From positions 1-64,000 of the forward strand of contig CAIQWD010000016.1 in NCBI GenBank assembly GCA_903875445.1: 64,000 nt of DNA, read 5' to 3'. The notes below the pieces were generated by a model, which worked only from the letters and a program-made list of their open reading frames with translations, did no database searches and was not told the origin of the DNA. The DNA comes from an uncultured delta proteobacterium. Lineage in GTDB: Bacteria > Desulfobacterota > Desulfobulbia > Desulfobulbales > Desulfocapsaceae. Shown piece after piece: positions 25,965 through 34,737 of this stretch (the first letter of the stretch is position 1; every line of letters starts with the position of its first letter). The translations under genes were made by a program, and so were the position numbers.

Positions 25965-26114
25965 CCTCCCTGTCTCCCACACCGCTCATTACCTCTTGGC
26001 TACATCGGCCAAGACAGGCAAAAGAGTTCTTCCTTTTTTATTTTGCTTGGGCTAGGCTTCCAAGAGAGTTGTATTTTTGTTTTTATCTCCAGTTCAGCGA
26101 ATATAGCCGCCCCC

Positions 26115-27014
26115 ATGAATGACGATATCCAAAGGAAATTACAACATTTTTTCCCGGGAGAACTGCTTTCTGCCAAGACTCTTGAGTCGGCCCTGGCAAA
26201 CGGCGATATTCTCACCGGCAAAGAACCTATCCTTCCGTATCTGCAAACCGCTTTACTTGATGAAAAGGTTCTCGAGGTGCAACTGGACGGCATGCCGATG
26301 GTCTACTTCTCGCGACTGAAGGATGATATTCCCCGCCCATCGGGAGTTGACGGGGATGGCGAAACGGTCGTGACTCAGCCTGAAAGCGAAGAGGGTGAAT
26401 ATCTCGCCGCCATGAGCCATCTTGTAACCCTGCCGCTGGAACCTGGTCTCGGCAACCTGCAACTCCGCTATTCCCGTGGTATTATACTGAGAATGTTCAC
26501 CAACACCTTTGCGGTCGAAATGGCAACGACCTTCGAGGACCTGGCAAAGGTTGACGATATTCCCGTACTTCGCCTGGCCTTTCCCGAGTTGGCAAGGATT
26601 GTCCGCAATGCCCGGGAGTTCCGGGCCAAGGTCCCGGATACCCTGAATTTTGCCTTATCTCTTCAATCTGACGACGAATCGCCGGAAGTGGATACCAGAC
26701 CGGTCAATATCAGTATCCGAGGTCTCTCTTTTGCCGTCAATAAAAAGGCCCAGAAGTTGTTCAAGATAAACACCCTGTACTCGCTAAAACTGTTTGTTGA
26801 AGACGAACTGTTGATACGAATCGACGGCACCGTTAAATATCTTGCCAGGATACGCAAAAGGACCGGAATAGAATACATCTGCGGTATTGAATTCGATCTT
26901 CACACCAAAACCCAGGCGGCTGTTATCGAATCGATCGTCGCGATGGTCCAACGGGCTCATCTGAAGGAACTAGCCGAAAAATCGCACACCACCGGCATAA
27001 ACCTGATAACTTGA
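26115..27014 (+). CDS. PilZ-domain protein (probable c-di-GMP binding)
   Basis: 299 residues from the ATG reading MNDDIQRKL; the 24 codons upstream look non-coding. No signal or membrane segment. The N-terminal ~190 residues are an unknown alpha/beta region. Residues ~205-290 look like PilZ: RPVNISIRGLSFAV contains the [DN]xSxxG motif, and an upstream region has conserved-type arginines (REFRAKVPDT), though the classical RxxxR is not exact. The beta pattern ends in IEYICGIEFDL. If it binds c-di-GMP it may control motility or surface traits, in keeping with the chemosensory operon in the window. Ribosome site weak. Confidence 0.65.
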   Translation: MNDDIQRKLQHFFPGELLSAKTLESALANGDILTGKEPILPYLQTALLDEKVLEVQLDGMPMVYFSRLKDDIPRPSGVDGDGETVVTQPESEEGEYLAAMSHLVTLPLEPGLGNLQLRYSRGIILRMFTNTFAVEMATTFEDLAKVDDIPVLRLAFPELARIVRNAREFRAKVPDTLNFALSLQSDDESPEVDTRPVNISIRGLSFAVNKKAQKLFKINTLYSLKLFVEDELLIRIDGTVKYLARIRKRTGIEYICGIEFDLHTKTQAAVIESIVAMVQRAHLKELAEKSHTTGINLIT

Positions 27015-27060
27015 AAGCTGCGTTGCAGGACGAGAAATACCATTTCTACTGGAGGCATCC

Positions 27061-27291
27061 ATGGTGAGATTCACCGTTCACACCCTTGGCGAACACATCA
27101 TCGACAATATGGTCATCACCGGCCCTTGCCGGGATATCATCATGACCATGGCCGAGATGTTTCTCGCAGCCTATAACGGACCGCCGGATGGCGATCTCGA
27201 CTACGCTTTCGCCGAACACATCATTGCGCTATCTATGGGTCAGGGTAAAATCCTCGACTGGCAGCCGGCACCACCTTCGAAAATTCACTGA
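27061..27291 (+). CDS. Hypothetical protein (76 aa)
   Basis: 76 residues, start supported by GGAGG 5 nt before the ATG. It begins with a beta strand (VRFTVHTLGEHIID) and a helix (CRDIIMTMAEMFLAAY), with an acidic stretch PPDGDLDYAFAEHI. No membrane segment or recognisable motif. It lies 46 bp after the PilZ gene on the same strand, so they may be co-expressed. Confidence 0.6.
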   Translation: MVRFTVHTLGEHIIDNMVITGPCRDIIMTMAEMFLAAYNGPPDGDLDYAFAEHIIALSMGQGKILDWQPAPPSKIH

Positions 27292-27372
27292 TTGTTCCTC
27301 TCATCCCGGCGCCAGCCCGGCCATCATCCGGCAAAAAGGATGACCTTTTCCTCGTCGGCAACGAAAAATCGC

Positions 27373-28107
27373 CTACAACACCTGTTTCAGGAAAAGTTTG
27401 GCCCTCTCCTCGCGCGGATTGGTAAAAAAGTGCTCCGGCGTACCCACCTCGACCACCTTGCCCTCGTCCATAAAAATGACCCGATCGGCCACCTCTCGGG
27501 CAAAACCCATTTCATGGGTGACAACCATCATGGTCATACCTTCTTTAGCCAGCTGCTTCATAACATCGAGCACTTCACCAACCATTTCCGGATCAAGGGC
27601 CGAGGTCGGTTCGTCAAAGAGCATGATCTTCGGATCCATGGCCAGGGCCCGGGCAATGGCCACCCGCTGCTGCTGTCCACCGGAAAGCCGGGAGGGAAAC
27701 TCATCGGCCTTTTCGTGAATCCCGACCTTGCGCAACAGCATGCGGGCCTTTTCCTCGGCCACTTTTTTGCTGCGTTTTCGTACCCGGCACTGGGCCAGGG
27801 TGAGATTTTCGAGGACCGTCTTATGGGGAAACAGGTTGAACTGCTGAAACACCATACCAACCTCGGCGCGCACCTTGTTGATATTGGTTTTTTTATCGGC
27901 GAGGTCAACACCATCGATGATGATATGGCCCTCGGTGAAGGCTTCGAGGCCGTTTATGCACCGCAGAAAGGTCGATTTGCCGGAACCGGATGGACCGATG
28001 ATCACCACGACCTCACCCTTCGCCACCTCGGTCGACACCCCGTCCACCGCGCGAACCACACCTGATTGCCCGGAAAATATTTTCACTACGTTTTGAGCTT
28101 TAATCAC
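27373..28107 (-). CDS. Polar amino-acid ABC transporter ATPase (GlnQ/HisP type)
   Basis: 244 residues from a GTG that overlaps the permease stop by 8 nt, with GGAGG 10 nt before it. Walker [10 protein letters not shown] (38-46), Q-loop [10 protein letters not shown], signature [15 protein letters not shown], Walker [15 protein letters not shown], switch [17 protein letters not shown] and the PEHFFTNP end are typical of GlnQ. It powers the importer encoded by the two upstream genes. Confidence 0.92.
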   Translation of the reverse strand: MIKAQNVVKIFSGQSGVVRAVDGVSTEVAKGEVVVIIGPSGSGKSTFLRCINGLEAFTEGHIIIDGVDLADKKTNINKVRAEVGMVFQQFNLFPHKTVLENLTLAQCRVRKRSKKVAEEKARMLLRKVGIHEKADEFPSRLSGGQQQRVAIARALAMDPKIMLFDEPTSALDPEMVGEVLDVMKQLAKEGMTMMVVTHEMGFAREVADRVIFMDEGKVVEVGTPEHFFTNPREERAKLFLKQVL

Positions 28108-29059
28108 TGACGGCAAGCCTCCTTTCCATATAGAACACAAGTTGTGACAGGAGGGAGGTCACGAGGAGATACATCGCCGCAACCAGCAACCAAACCTCAA
28201 AGGTTGCAAAGGTTGAGGTGATAATTTCCCGTCCTGATTTGCTCAGGTCGGTAATGGCGATAACCGATACCAGGGACGAGTCCTTGATCAAGCTGATAAA
28301 TTGTCCGGACAGCGGCGGGAGAATACGCTTGAAGGCCTGAGGCATAACAACATCCCGCATGGTCTGGAAGGCGGTCATCCCAAGAGACCTGGCGGCCTCG
28401 GTCTGTCCTTTGGAGATGGACTGTATGCCGGCCCGAACAATTTCCGCCACATAGGCACCGGCGAACAACGCCAAGGCACCGACACCGCAGACATTGCGAC
28501 TGAGATTAAACACGGTGCCAAGGAAAAAATAAGCTATGAAGATCTGAACCAGAAGCGGCGTACCGCGAATACATTCAACGTAGAGCAGCGCCAGCCAACG
28601 GATGGTGAAGTTCTTGGAAACCCTGGCAAGGCCGGTTATTAAGCCAAGGAACAGACCGAAGAGACTGGAGACCGCCGAGAGCCAGAGGGTAGTCCATAGA
28701 CCAAGCATTAATGGGCCGAGACGCCAGCTCTTTTCGAAGCCGACCGTATCGCCGGCAAATAATTCCTCACCTTCCTTGACCTTCAGACTGTCGGCAGAAA
28801 CGGTGAGCACTATTTTTTCAGATTTTCCTGCGACAAGAGTTACAAGAACATCCTTCCCTTGGGGAACAATAGCGGTGACCTTGCCGTCAAAGGGGACTTT
28901 CCTGGCCTCCTCGGCGAGATAGGCAAAATACTGAGGCACCCGGTTCCAGCGCCATTGGTAGTCTATTCTCTGAACCGCACCCCAGGTACCGGCGGCCACT
29001 CCGATGAGGATGACCGCCAGCAAAAGCTTCCAGGGCCACGTTTTATCTGTGGCGTTCAA
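28100..29059 (-). CDS. Polar amino-acid ABC permease with extra N-terminal periplasmic domain
   Basis: 319 residues, ~90 longer than a usual HisM/GlnP permease. A first helix (11-29) is followed by ~80 residues outside the membrane (30-112), rich in beta strands ([18 protein letters not shown] and [11 protein letters not shown]). The permease core follows with [29 protein letters not shown], and the EAA loop [17 protein letters not shown]. The core is the His/Glu/Gln/Arg/opine 3-TM family. The extra domain may contact the binding protein or ligand. Functions as homodimer with the GlnQ-type ATPase. Confidence 0.88.
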   Translation of the reverse strand: MNATDKTWPWKLLLAVILIGVAAGTWGAVQRIDYQWRWNRVPQYFAYLAEEARKVPFDGKVTAIVPQGKDVLVTLVAGKSEKIVLTVSADSLKVKEGEELFAGDTVGFEKSWRLGPLMLGLWTTLWLSAVSSLFGLFLGLITGLARVSKNFTIRWLALLYVECIRGTPLLVQIFIAYFFLGTVFNLSRNVCGVGALALFAGAYVAEIVRAGIQSISKGQTEAARSLGMTAFQTMRDVVMPQAFKRILPPLSGQFISLIKDSSLVSVIAITDLSKSGREIITSTFATFEVWLLVAAMYLLVTSLLSQLVFYMERRLAVSD

Positions 29060-29128
29060 TAGAGTTTCCTTTTGGTTGAAGATCTAACAATAGTTTCAGG
29101 TTGTTGGTTAATTTTCCTGAATATCTGC

Positions 29129-29932
29129 TTATTGAATTTCCTTCAACCACGCATCATCCTGGAACCATTTTTGATAGATCTTGTCGTACACACCGTCATA
29201 CTTGACCTGATGCATAAAATTGTTCAACCAGTTGAGGAAGTCGGGATCACCTTTACGGACCGCCCAGGCCAGGGGCTCTTTGGTGAAGGGTTCGCTTAAA
29301 TGAACAATTTTGCCTTGGCCCTTCTGATTGACGGCGATGGCATTAAAGGGCAGGTCGTAGATAAAGGCGTCGATTTTGCCGTTAACAAGCTCGATAACGC
29401 CTTCCTGTTCAGTTTCGTAGGAGATATATTTGGCGTCGGGAATCATCTTTTTAGTGGCCTGTTCGCCGGTAGTTCCCAGTTTCGAGGCAACGGTATATTT
29501 GGCGTTGTTCAGGTCTTTATAAGATTTCACCGTCCCGGCGAGTTCTTTTTTCAAGAGAACGGACTGACCGATAAGGATATAAGGATCTGCAAAATTGACA
29601 CTCAGGTTTCTTTCCTGGGTAAGGGTCATACCGGACATGATGACATCGAACTTGTCGGTAAGAAGGGCCGGAATGATTCCGTCCCAGGCGGTGGAGACCA
29701 GTTCCAGCTCAACCTTCATAGCTGCCGCCATTCTCTTGGCCATATCGACGTCGAAACCAATGATCTCGCCTTTCTGATTCATCAGCTCAAAGGGCATATA
29801 GCCGGGTTCCATACCGACTCGCAGCTTGCCGCGTTTCTGGATTTCGGAAAGCGTATCGGCAGCCAAGGCCGCGCCGACGGAAAAGGTCAGAACGGCAAGT
29901 GCAACAACAAAAAACAGCGACAGTCTTTTCAT
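29129..29932 (-). CDS. Polar amino-acid ABC transporter substrate-binding protein
   Basis: 267 residues from the second ATG, which has AAGGAG at proper distance; the first ATG abuts the ribosome site. Signal peptide MKRLSLFFVVALAVLTFSVGAALA. Mature domain is SBP_bac_3: LRVGMEPGYMPFE, GEIIGFDVDMAKRMA, DKFDVIMSGMTLTQERN, KLGTTGEQATKK. Ligand is an amino acid, perhaps glutamine or a basic residue, but not decidable. First gene of the importer; 69 bp before the permease gene. A small hairpin (CATCTC/GAGATG, 29974-29989) lies in its leader. Confidence 0.9.
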   Translation of the reverse strand: MKRLSLFFVVALAVLTFSVGAALAADTLSEIQKRGKLRVGMEPGYMPFELMNQKGEIIGFDVDMAKRMAAAMKVELELVSTAWDGIIPALLTDKFDVIMSGMTLTQERNLSVNFADPYILIGQSVLLKKELAGTVKSYKDLNNAKYTVASKLGTTGEQATKKMIPDAKYISYETEQEGVIELVNGKIDAFIYDLPFNAIAVNQKGQGKIVHLSEPFTKEPLAWAVRKGDPDFLNWLNNFMHQVKYDGVYDKIYQKWFQDDAWLKEIQ

Positions 29933-29938
29933 CCTCAT

Positions 29939-30400
29939 CTCCTTCTTGGTTAGTATTTTAAAGGCTCCGACTTCATCTCTCAGGAGATGTAAGCCCCTTA
30001 CTTCTCAATGTAATTAATATATTGAAAACATTTCATTTTATTGATTTGTCCGGCCTTTTTAAAAGGCGGTTTAGTCGTTCCTCCTTTGCGTAACAAACTC
30101 CTTTATAAAACTCAAGGAGAATCGTACATCGGAGGGAAGGTTCCCTTTTGTCAGTCTTTTTCGCGCAAAAAGACCGGAAAAAAGATTCCTGCCGTTTTTT
30201 CCCCCCGAGAGCTAATCGCCGCGAGATTTTTCCGAACAGATGCGTTATGGTCAAATCTTCGCCGAGGCGGATTTCGTTCTGTCGGAGAAAAATGTTTTTC
30301 AGAATAACCCATACTTTTTTTCGGGGATTTTCCTGTATTGCAAGCCAAATTGTGGCTGTCATGTTTTCACCCTTTTCAACTCTCAAAGTAGGTTTATACG
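29939..30400. other. Divergent intergenic region, no supported gene
   Basis: About 460 bp between the binding-protein gene and the PfkB gene. Open frames of 88-117 codons on both strands here have poor composition (Lys/Phe/Arg-rich) and no ribosome sites. A palindromic GCCTTTT-t-AAAAGGC sits at ~30055-30069. No clear promoter seen. Confidence 0.35.
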
Positions 30401-31324
30401 ATGAAACAAATAATTGTCTCCGGTTCCCTGGCCTATGATCGTATCATGAACTTCTCCGATCGCTTTTCCGACCACATCCTGCCGGACAAAATCCATAGCC
30501 TCAATGTCTGCTTTCAGGTGAACGGTGTTACGGAAAATTACGGTGGTACCGCCGGAAATATCGCCTACGCCCTGAAACTCATGGGCGAAAACCCGATCAT
30601 TTCCGCGACAATCGGCAGTGATCACCATAAGTATTTAGAATGGCTAGATAAAAATGGTATAGACAAGGGCGGTATCCGGGTCATTGCGGAAGAGCTTACC
30701 GCCGGGGCCTACATTACCACCGACATGGCCAATAATCAGATCACCGGTTTCAATCCGGGAGCGATGAAGTTTTCCTCAGGTCTTAATTTCGATGCCCTTG
30801 TTCCGGAAAAAACCCTGCTTCTCGTCTCGCCCGGCAACCTTACCGATATGGTCAACTACCCCCGGCTCTGCAAAAAGGCCGGAATCGAGTACGTCTTTGA
30901 TCCCGGCCAGGCCCTGCCCATGCTGCAGGCCGAGGACCTGATCGAAGTCATTACCGGCTGTAGCCTGCTCATCGTCAACGATTATGAGTTCAATCTCATC
31001 CAGGATAAAACCGGCCTTGGCAACGGCGATCTCCTGGCCCTGGCAAAAACCACCATCGTCACTCTCGGTGGTGCCGGCTCTAGGATTCATGGACCGAATG
31101 GACCAGTTGCCATTCCCGCCTTTAAGGCAAGACAGGTCGTTGACCCGACAGGGGCGGGCGATGCCTATCGGGGGGGACTGTTGAGCGGTTTGCTAAATGG
31201 CCACGATATGCAGACCAGTGCCATGAAAGGCAGTGCCTGCGCCTCCTTCGCGGTGGAATGCAACGGCACCCAGGTGTACTCCTTCACAGCACAGGAACTC
31301 GCCGATCGGATGCGCGAACATTGA
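30401..31324 (+). CDS. PfkB-family carbohydrate/nucleoside kinase
   Basis: 307 residues. The N-terminal GG motif is in NYGGTAGNIAYALKLMG (about 49-64), and the C-terminal motif DPTGAGDAYRGG starts at Asp248 with catalytic Asp254. SGSLAYDRIMNF at the start, together with the Thr/Ala-rich lid, resembles the adenosine-kinase-like bacterial group, but the substrate (adenosine, ribose or other sugar) cannot be fixed by eye. ATP-dependent phosphorylation in the cytosol. It lies 31 bp before the carboxypeptidase gene on the same strand. Confidence 0.85.
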   Translation: MKQIIVSGSLAYDRIMNFSDRFSDHILPDKIHSLNVCFQVNGVTENYGGTAGNIAYALKLMGENPIISATIGSDHHKYLEWLDKNGIDKGGIRVIAEELTAGAYITTDMANNQITGFNPGAMKFSSGLNFDALVPEKTLLLVSPGNLTDMVNYPRLCKKAGIEYVFDPGQALPMLQAEDLIEVITGCSLLIVNDYEFNLIQDKTGLGNGDLLALAKTTIVTLGGAGSRIHGPNGPVAIPAFKARQVVDPTGAGDAYRGGLLSGLLNGHDMQTSAMKGSACASFAVECNGTQVYSFTAQELADRMREH

Positions 31325-31355
31325 TTTTCATGGCCATCAACTCATCAGGAGAAAT

Positions 31356-32423
31356 ATGAAACACATTGCTCTGGTTATTCTTGTCACCGTCCTCTGCACC
31401 CAGACGGCATGGGCCGCTCGGGCAAAAATACAATCCATGGCCAAAGATCCTTATGTGTCGGCCCTAGTCATCGACGCCGATACCGGCAAAGTGCTGTTTT
31501 CCGAGCAAGCCGACACCGTGGTCTACCCCGCTTCCGTCTTAAAACTGATGAATCTTCTGGTCATCCTCAAACAGCTTGAACAGGGGAAACTGAAATTGGA
31601 TGACATGGTGAAAGTTACCGTGGAAGCTGCCAAGACCGGCGGTTCCCAGGTGTATCTCGATCCGAAGGAGGAGTTTCCGCTCGAAGAACTCCTCTACGCC
31701 CTGGCCGTACAATCGGCCAATGATGCGGCAGTAGCCCTGGCCGTCCATGTGGGCGGCTCGAAGGAAGGCTTTATTGCCCTGATGAATCAGCAGGCAGCGG
31801 AACTCGGGATGAAATCGAGCCATTTCCATTCGGTCCACGGCCTGCCTCCGGCGGAGGGACAAAAACCGGATGAGACCACGGCCAGTGATCTCGCCATTTT
31901 ATGTCGCGAATTGGCCAAACGGCCGGAAGCCTTAAAATATACCGGAACCAAGGAACGAGGTTTCCGTGATAATAAATTTATGATGCGCAATCATAATCAT
32001 CTCCTCGGCGCGGTGGATGGCTGCGATGGTTTCAAAACCGGGTATTATGAGGCGGCCGGATTTTCCATCGCCGCTACCGCTAAAAGAGGCGGGGTGCGGG
32101 TCATCGCCATCGTCATGGGCAGTAAGGATCGCAAGGTCCGTGATGCAAAAGCATCCGAGCTAATAGCCAAGGGCTTTGCCTTACTCCCGCCGAAACCTGG
32201 AATTCCGACAGCTGCTACAAGCAAGCCGGGCGTAACTGCAAAAAAAATCGATACCTCTTCCGCTCCTGTTGAAGCCCAGCCGACACCGTCACCGGAAAAA
32301 GAGAAACCGACCCCCTCAGCTATGGGGGGATGGGCTATGTTCGCCTTAGGTCTGGCAAGCGGCCTGGTTATTTTCGCTTTAGGAACGTTTTTCTTGTTGA
32401 AAAGAGGTGGCAAGAAGCGGTGA
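31356..32423 (+). CDS. D-alanyl-D-alanine carboxypeptidase (DacC-like, peptidase S11)
   Basis: 355 residues from the ATG preceded by AGGAGAA; the frame reads upstream into the pfkB gene but this is not used. Signal peptide 1-20. Penicillin-binding motifs are all present: S60-V-L-K63, S120-A-N122 and K227-T-G229. A Pro/Thr/Ser-rich linker (~270-320) leads to a single C-terminal membrane helix (~327-350) with GGKKR at the end, in place of the usual amphipathic anchor and beta-sandwich tail. Removes terminal D-Ala from peptidoglycan pentapeptides in the periplasm. Confidence 0.9.
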   Translation: MKHIALVILVTVLCTQTAWAARAKIQSMAKDPYVSALVIDADTGKVLFSEQADTVVYPASVLKLMNLLVILKQLEQGKLKLDDMVKVTVEAAKTGGSQVYLDPKEEFPLEELLYALAVQSANDAAVALAVHVGGSKEGFIALMNQQAAELGMKSSHFHSVHGLPPAEGQKPDETTASDLAILCRELAKRPEALKYTGTKERGFRDNKFMMRNHNHLLGAVDGCDGFKTGYYEAAGFSIAATAKRGGVRVIAIVMGSKDRKVRDAKASELIAKGFALLPPKPGIPTAATSKPGVTAKKIDTSSAPVEAQPTPSPEKEKPTPSAMGGWAMFALGLASGLVIFALGTFFLLKRGGKKR

Positions 32424-32436
32424 CACGCAGCAACTC

Positions 32437-33165
32437 TCAGACGCTCGTGCCATCCGCAACCTCGGAGTGGTCACCCGCTTCGACGATGTCGTTGCTTGTC
32501 AGAGCCCGGAAGAGTGGACAGGTTGCAGGAAAATCCTTGCCCTGGCGGTAAGGCAGGAGCAGCTCCATGGACTGCCCTGCCAGCTGGCTACGTACCTCCC
32601 TGCGGCTGCCCTTTACCCGGGCAATGGTCATTCGATCATATCCAGTGGCCTGATGCCGCAGCCAGGCGATGACTGCCGCCCTTGCCCGATCCGCCAGAGG
32701 AATCCGTTCCGTCCTCGCCACCGTCCCGCTGCCGACCGGAGTGGCCAGAGCAGTTACCTTGTCCGCCAGGTTTTCGGCAAGCAGGGCAAAGCGCGGATGA
32801 AAGTCGAGAAACGTGAGAACTTCCGTATAAAATGCCCGGACGTAGACCTGGTGCTTTTTTTCTTTCGCCGCTTGTTGCTTCTCCCGTTGCAGATCATACC
32901 CCGGAGCCGTGCGTTTGCCCCTCAGTTCTTCGACGGCGGCGAGGACATTGGTCTTACTCGCCCAAATCCCCCGCGACATAACCCGCCTGCCGACCTTCAC
33001 CTGAACCAACCAGGTCGGTCCCTGGGCCTTGACCAGTTTGGTCAAGGCTCCATCTCCAGGAGGGAGAAGCTCCCATTCCGGCGGTGGCACCAGCGCTTCT
33101 CCGGTTTCAGTCAGGACGGTACCTGCCTTTAGTCCCGGCTTTACCGTACGATTCTCTGTGGGCAT
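32437..33165 (-). CDS. DUF2293 domain protein
   Basis: 242 residues, soluble. The C-terminal half carries RARAAVIAWLRHQATGYDRM and KGSRREVRSQLA, the signature of DUF2293, a family of unknown function. Residues ~40-80 form a WLVQVKVGRR...GIWASKTNVLAA beta-helix segment. Convergent with the carboxypeptidase gene (13-bp gap) and 18 bp after the LysE gene on the same strand. Confidence 0.8.
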   Translation of the reverse strand: MPTENRTVKPGLKAGTVLTETGEALVPPPEWELLPPGDGALTKLVKAQGPTWLVQVKVGRRVMSRGIWASKTNVLAAVEELRGKRTAPGYDLQREKQQAAKEKKHQVYVRAFYTEVLTFLDFHPRFALLAENLADKVTALATPVGSGTVARTERIPLADRARAAVIAWLRHQATGYDRMTIARVKGSRREVRSQLAGQSMELLLPYRQGKDFPATCPLFRALTSNDIVEAGDHSEVADGTSV

Positions 33166-33183
33166 AGGTATGAAAATGAAAGA

Positions 33184-33810
33184 CTATCGCTTGGCCATGG
33201 CCAGTTTCACCGCTAAAGCGATAAAGACACAGGAGGCGAGCCGATTGAGAAAGATCTGGGCCTTTGCCGATTTGCGAAAACGGGCGCCGACACCCCCGGC
33301 TAAAAGACTAATACCACCGAAGACGAGGATGGTCGAGAGGATGAAGAGTAGTCCGAGAAGAAGAATCTGGGGCACCAGAGGACCTCGGGCCGGATCGGTG
33401 AATTGCGGCAGAAAGGCCAGAAAAAACAGCGACACCTTGGGATTGGTGACATTCATTATAATACCGCGGCCATAGAGTCCGGCAAAGCTGCGATTCCCGG
33501 ACTGCTGCCAGCCATTGTCATCCGCCCCGGCCCGCAGGGACTGCCATGCCAGATAGAGCAGATACGCCGCGCCGATATATTTCAGCAGGGCAAAGGCCAG
33601 GGCGGATGCCTGAAAGATCGCCGCCACACCGAGTGACACCGCCGCGGTATGCACTAAAAGTCCGGTGCATAAACCCATGGTCACCGCTATGCCCGCCATC
33701 TTGCCATGCTGTGCGGCCTGCGCCAGGACAAAGAGATTATCCGGTCCCGGAGTCAGGGCGAGAAGGATTGAGGCCATGAAAAAGACCAATTGGGTATCAA
33801 CGGACGGCAT
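33184..33810 (-). CDS. LysE/RhtB-family amino-acid exporter
   Basis: 208 residues, six membrane helices. The LysE signature LTPGPDNLFVLAQAAQHG at residues ~19-36 and NPKVSLFFLAFLPQF in the middle are typical of the RhtB (threonine/homoserine) branch. Inner membrane; exports amino acids. Lies 27 bp after the CheY-like gene on the same strand, so it may be transcribed with the chemosensory operon. Confidence 0.9.
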   Translation of the reverse strand: MPSVDTQLVFFMASILLALTPGPDNLFVLAQAAQHGKMAGIAVTMGLCTGLLVHTAAVSLGVAAIFQASALAFALLKYIGAAYLLYLAWQSLRAGADDNGWQQSGNRSFAGLYGRGIIMNVTNPKVSLFFLAFLPQFTDPARGPLVPQILLLGLLFILSTILVFGGISLLAGGVGARFRKSAKAQIFLNRLASCVFIALAVKLAMAKR

Positions 33811-33837
33811 CGCTTCCGCATTTCTGTTCTGTGCTCA

Positions 33838-34203
33838 TCAGATATTTTTCCGGATGGCGGCAATAAGATCGTTTTCCGAGTAAGGCTTGGTGATGTAGTC
33901 ATCGGCACCTTGTTTCATACCCCAGAATTTATCGCTGGGCTGATCCTTGCTGCTGACAATGATGACTTTGATCTCCTTGGTTTCGTTGTTGGTTTTCAGC
34001 TGCCTGCACACCTGAAAACCATTTTTATTGGGCAAAATAACATCGAGCAGGATCAAATCCGGCTTTTTCTCGATCGCTGTAGAGAGAACCTTGTCACCCT
34101 CGGTTACGGTTATTATCCGGTAACCGTTTTCCGAACAAACAGTTTCGGCAATCTTCCTGTCGGTCGGACTGTCTTCAACAATCATTATCAATTTGCTGGC
34201 CAT
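33838..34203 (-). CDS. CheY-like single-domain response regulator (PilH type)
   Basis: 121 residues, one receiver domain. Acid pocket VEDSPTD near residues 9-15, phosphoacceptor Asp in LILLDVILP, Ser/Thr in VIIVSSKD, Lys in ITKPYSE. VEDSPTDRK is the form seen in PilG/PilH regulators. Last gene of the chemosensory set; a probable phosphate acceptor or sink for the CheA-type kinase. Confidence 0.9.
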   Translation of the reverse strand: MASKLIMIVEDSPTDRKIAETVCSENGYRIITVTEGDKVLSTAIEKKPDLILLDVILPNKNGFQVCRQLKTNNETKEIKVIIVSSKDQPSDKFWGMKQGADDYITKPYSENDLIAAIRKNI

Positions 34204-34239
34204 GGCTGGTTTCCTTATTATTAAGGGTAAAATTGAATA

Positions 34240-34716
34240 CTAAAACGGCTGATTTCCCCGCCATTTCAAGGAATGACAGATTCCCGCAACATCGGGAACG
34301 AGGCCGATGCCACCATCCGGCATCGCATAAATCCCTAAAAGATGATCGTTGTTTCGCGGCAAGGAAGGTAGCCGTGAAACAGCAAAGCCGGTCTCCAGTT
34401 TTTGCATTTTCAGGGCATGCGGCGTTCGAATGATGACTTTGATCAAGGTCTTCTCGGCAGTCACCGCCCTGACAACCAAGTATTTTATCGACCTGCCGGG
34501 CACGGTTTCCGAAAGCCCGAAATGCTCTTCCAGATTGAGGACCGGAAGCGTGGCTTCCTGATATTGTGCTGTGGCAATCAAAGGTGGTGACTGAAAAACC
34601 GTGATATCCTGCAGGATAAACTCCAGCTGATTCCTGCTCAAAAGCCAATACAACGGAAGTCCTCCGAGAAGAGGAGTGTTTGCTTTAATAATTGCAACTT
34701 CCAGCTTAGTTTCCAT
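34240..34716 (-). CDS. Degenerate CheW-like protein (PilI-like)
   Basis: 158 residues showing the CheW SH3-like pattern: opening strands, LPVLNLEEHFGL (compare 'PVIDLRxxFG'), KYLVVRAVTAEKTLIKVII, and a closing HLLGIYAMPDGGIGLVPDVAGI. The usual Val-Arg-Gly signature is weak, so it is a divergent member. It lies between the CheA-type kinase (21 bp) and the receiver gene. It likely bridges the kinase to the chemoreceptor or another output. Confidence 0.7.
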   Translation of the reverse strand: METKLEVAIIKANTPLLGGLPLYWLLSRNQLEFILQDITVFQSPPLIATAQYQEATLPVLNLEEHFGLSETVPGRSIKYLVVRAVTAEKTLIKVIIRTPHALKMQKLETGFAVSRLPSLPRNNDHLLGIYAMPDGGIGLVPDVAGICHSLKWRGNQPF

Positions 34717-34737
34717 TCTGCCTCACTGCAAGAAAAA

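Noticed and set aside
30033-30386. 117-codon minus-strand frame in the large intergenic region
   Set aside because: No ribosome site, basic/Phe-rich composition, and competing frames on the plus strand of equal quality.
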